From: Flavobacteriaceae bacterium
GTDB lineage: Bacteria > Bacteroidota > Bacteroidia > Flavobacteriales > Flavobacteriaceae
Assembly: GCA_003443635.1 (NCBI GenBank)
Contig: CP031964.1
Coordinates: 2,388,321 to 2,452,320 of the forward strand
Direction: 5' to 3'
DNA length: 64,000 bases
In this document: piece after piece, positions 62,771-64,000 of the stretch
Position numbering within the stretch: position 1 is the stretch's first letter
Layout: each line of letters begins with the position of its first letter
The notes under the pieces: generated by a model
What the model saw: only the letters and a program-made list of their open reading frames with translations
What the model was told of the DNA's origin: nothing
The model's database searches: none
Made by a program: the position numbers and the translations under genes

Positions 62771-63727
62771 TTATTGGTTTTTAGTCAACCATCTAAGTGA
62801 ATTAAGTAGAAGGCCTGCATTATCAGATTCAGGATCATGGATAGTCACAGGTATTCTTTTATTGTCAATTAGTAAATTTAAGCTTCTGAATATTCCTTGA
62901 TCTGTACAAATTATAATCCTTCCTAAACCATATTTAAAACCAATCATACCTGCATAAGAGTTGGAATTCTCTTCTATATCCATAGGTTCATTTGTAGGGG
63001 TATAATTTGTTGTATTCTCAGGAAATCCAAGAATGACATCCTCTGGATTTCTAAATATAGCAGCACCACAATAAAACCTTATATTTTCAGGAATCGTATT
63101 AGTGTCCAAAGTACTTGTGAAAATAGGATGATTTTCTTTTAGCATCTTATTCATACTATTCATTAGAAAATGACCACATTTTCCTTTATTACTGGTATGG
63201 TATTGATTTTGATAGGCATATCCATCTCTAAATTTCACACCAAATGCTTCTAATAGAGGTAATCCACCACTTCCTCCAGGGAAGTGGCTCAAAAACAGAA
63301 ATAGCCCACCACCATTGAAAACATAATTCCCGATTGCTTCAACCTCTTCGTTCTTTAGAGGACTTATATATAATGTTTCTGTAATTGAATCTAGTTTTAA
63401 TCTAACTTTGTTGTTAGGTATTCCATGAAGAATCAATAAATCGAATTTTTCTGGATTCAGTATTTCAGTACTTAAGTTTTTCTTCGTATAATCAACTTCA
63501 TATCCATCTTCTTTAATGATGCGAAACATTTCTCTTGCTGTTGTTATTCCAACTTCTTCTGAGTAAATTGTGTTATGTCCTTTATCAATTAAAACTCTTT
63601 TATTGTTATTGTCTTTTAGAGATTCAAATTGGTAAAAATATGTTGTATCAATTTCGGCTTCTACATTTCTTTGTGAATAAATAAAAGTGTGTACTAAAAT
63701 TGTTAGAAATATTAAATATTGTTTCAT
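62771..63727 (-). CDS. Secreted DUF4350-like (GATase1-like) protein
   Basis: 318 residues, signal peptide ending FIYSQ. A class I glutamine-amidotransferase-like fold as in DUF4350: VLIDKGHNTIYSEEVG, LLILHGIPNN, IGNYVFNGGGLFLFLSHFPGGSGG, RIIICTDQGIF. No catalytic Cys at the elbow can be seen, so it is probably a binding domain. One base after the partial hydrolase gene upstream. Confidence 0.65.
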   Translation of the reverse strand: MKQYLIFLTILVHTFIYSQRNVEAEIDTTYFYQFESLKDNNNKRVLIDKGHNTIYSEEVGITTAREMFRIIKEDGYEVDYTKKNLSTEILNPEKFDLLILHGIPNNKVRLKLDSITETLYISPLKNEEVEAIGNYVFNGGGLFLFLSHFPGGSGGLPLLEAFGVKFRDGYAYQNQYHTSNKGKCGHFLMNSMNKMLKENHPIFTSTLDTNTIPENIRFYCGAAIFRNPEDVILGFPENTTNYTPTNEPMDIEENSNSYAGMIGFKYGLGRIIICTDQGIFRSLNLLIDNKRIPVTIHDPESDNAGLLLNSLRWLTKNQ

Positions 63728-63728
63728 A

Positions 63729-64000
63729 TTATTTGTGTGAAATGAGCCAATTGCTTAATTGTGGAAATAAACTCTTTGGGAAAGATTGTGTGTTGACATC
63801 TAGCAGGTTATGATTGGCATTTTCATAAAAGTGAATTGTAAAATTAGATTTCTTCATGCCTTCAACAATATCTTTATCATAATGAGTTGGATGACTATCA
63901 TCTTTATCACCATAAATAAAAAGTGTTGGTATAATTGTTTTTTCTAATGTTGGCTTTGGGTTGTAACCTAAATCGCCTTTATAGTCATATATTTTTTGAT
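63729..64000 (-). CDS. Alpha/beta hydrolase, C-terminal part only (runs off window)
   Basis: The last 90 codons of a gene whose start lies beyond the right edge. The protein ends IPTLFIYGDKDDSHPTHYD, then FYENANHNLLD and LSNWLISHK. These are the catalytic Asp strand and the catalytic His of the alpha/beta hydrolase fold. Its stop is one base before the DUF4350-like start, so translation is probably coupled. The nucleophile is not visible. Confidence 0.72.
   Translation of the reverse strand, partial: QKIYDYKGDLGYNPKPTLEKTIIPTLFIYGDKDDSHPTHYDKDIVEGMKKSNFTIHFYENANHNLLDVNTQSFPKSLFPQLSNWLISHK

Noticed and set aside
1..64000. Search for CRISPR arrays, tRNA or rRNA genes, IS transposases, prophage genes and restriction or toxin-antitoxin systems
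   Set aside because: No regularly spaced repeats, no tRNA-like cloverleaf and no recognisable transposase, integrase or phage structural gene were seen on reading both strands by eye.

Overview
The window is a strongly AT-rich, gene-dense stretch of chromosome that reads as a member of the Flavobacteriaceae (Bacteroidota). The reasons are the fused ccoN-ccoO cbb3 oxidase gene, a CcoP with a single heme, promoter elements of the TAnnTTTG type, very few Shine-Dalgarno sequences, many secreted proteins with Bacteroidota-style signal peptides or lipoboxes, and families such as DUF2911, DUF1835 and the ABC-2/M1 peptidase fusion. The genus cannot be fixed from the sequence alone. No rRNA, tRNA, CRISPR array or insertion sequence was recognised.

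Layout. (1) 1-1167 (minus): a response regulator, an H-NOX heme sensor and the start of a histidine kinase, joined by one-base stop/start overlaps. (2) 1385-5528 (plus): a metallophosphoesterase, SRPBCC, TlpA-like thioredoxin, a membrane-anchored LytTR protein, DoxX and an NTF2-fold protein. (3) 5.6-19.7 kb: an oxygen-limitation block. It holds hemN, two universal stress proteins, a conserved unknown plus Hsp20, the full cbb3 oxidase set (ccoI; ccoS-NO-Q-P-G-H and a SafE-like gene) and a Crp/Fnr regulator. Five TGAY-N4-RTCA palindromes sit in front of these units, four of them at a fixed distance from a -7 promoter element, so the block looks like one Fnr-type regulon. (4) 19.7-29.5 kb: small enzymes, including a beta-lactamase fold that has lost its catalytic residues, a nonsense-interrupted NTF2-like pseudogene, an AraC regulator and a DUF2200 gene between two diverged 50-bp direct repeats. 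(5) 29.6-38.8 kb: an ABC exporter whose permease is fused to an M1 peptidase, divergent from a LytS/LytTR pair, then a LamG protein and a second LytS/LytTR pair. (6) 39-44.7 kb (minus): a third LytTR/LytS pair beside an M28 peptidase, two NTF2-like secreted proteins and a CPBP membrane protease. (7) 45-50.8 kb (plus): ankyrin and lipocalin-like proteins, an intact serine hydrolase and two S41 proteases. (8) 51.3-57.6 kb (minus): DUF2911-TPR, an esterase-like lipoprotein, an S41 protease and three secreted PD40 beta-propeller proteins. (9) 58.4-60.3 kb: a fourth LytS/LytTR pair. (10) 60.5-64 kb (minus): DUF3291-like, GNAT, two alpha/beta hydrolases, an NTF2-like and a DUF4350-like protein.

Two themes stand out. 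One is a compact low-oxygen respiration and stress regulon whose regulatory sites can be read directly. The other is a 25-kb region in which LytTR two-component pairs repeatedly neighbour secreted peptidases, PD40 propellers and membrane proteases. The PD40 and S41 genes together resemble a tricorn-type protease split into separate exported parts. That reading is an inference.
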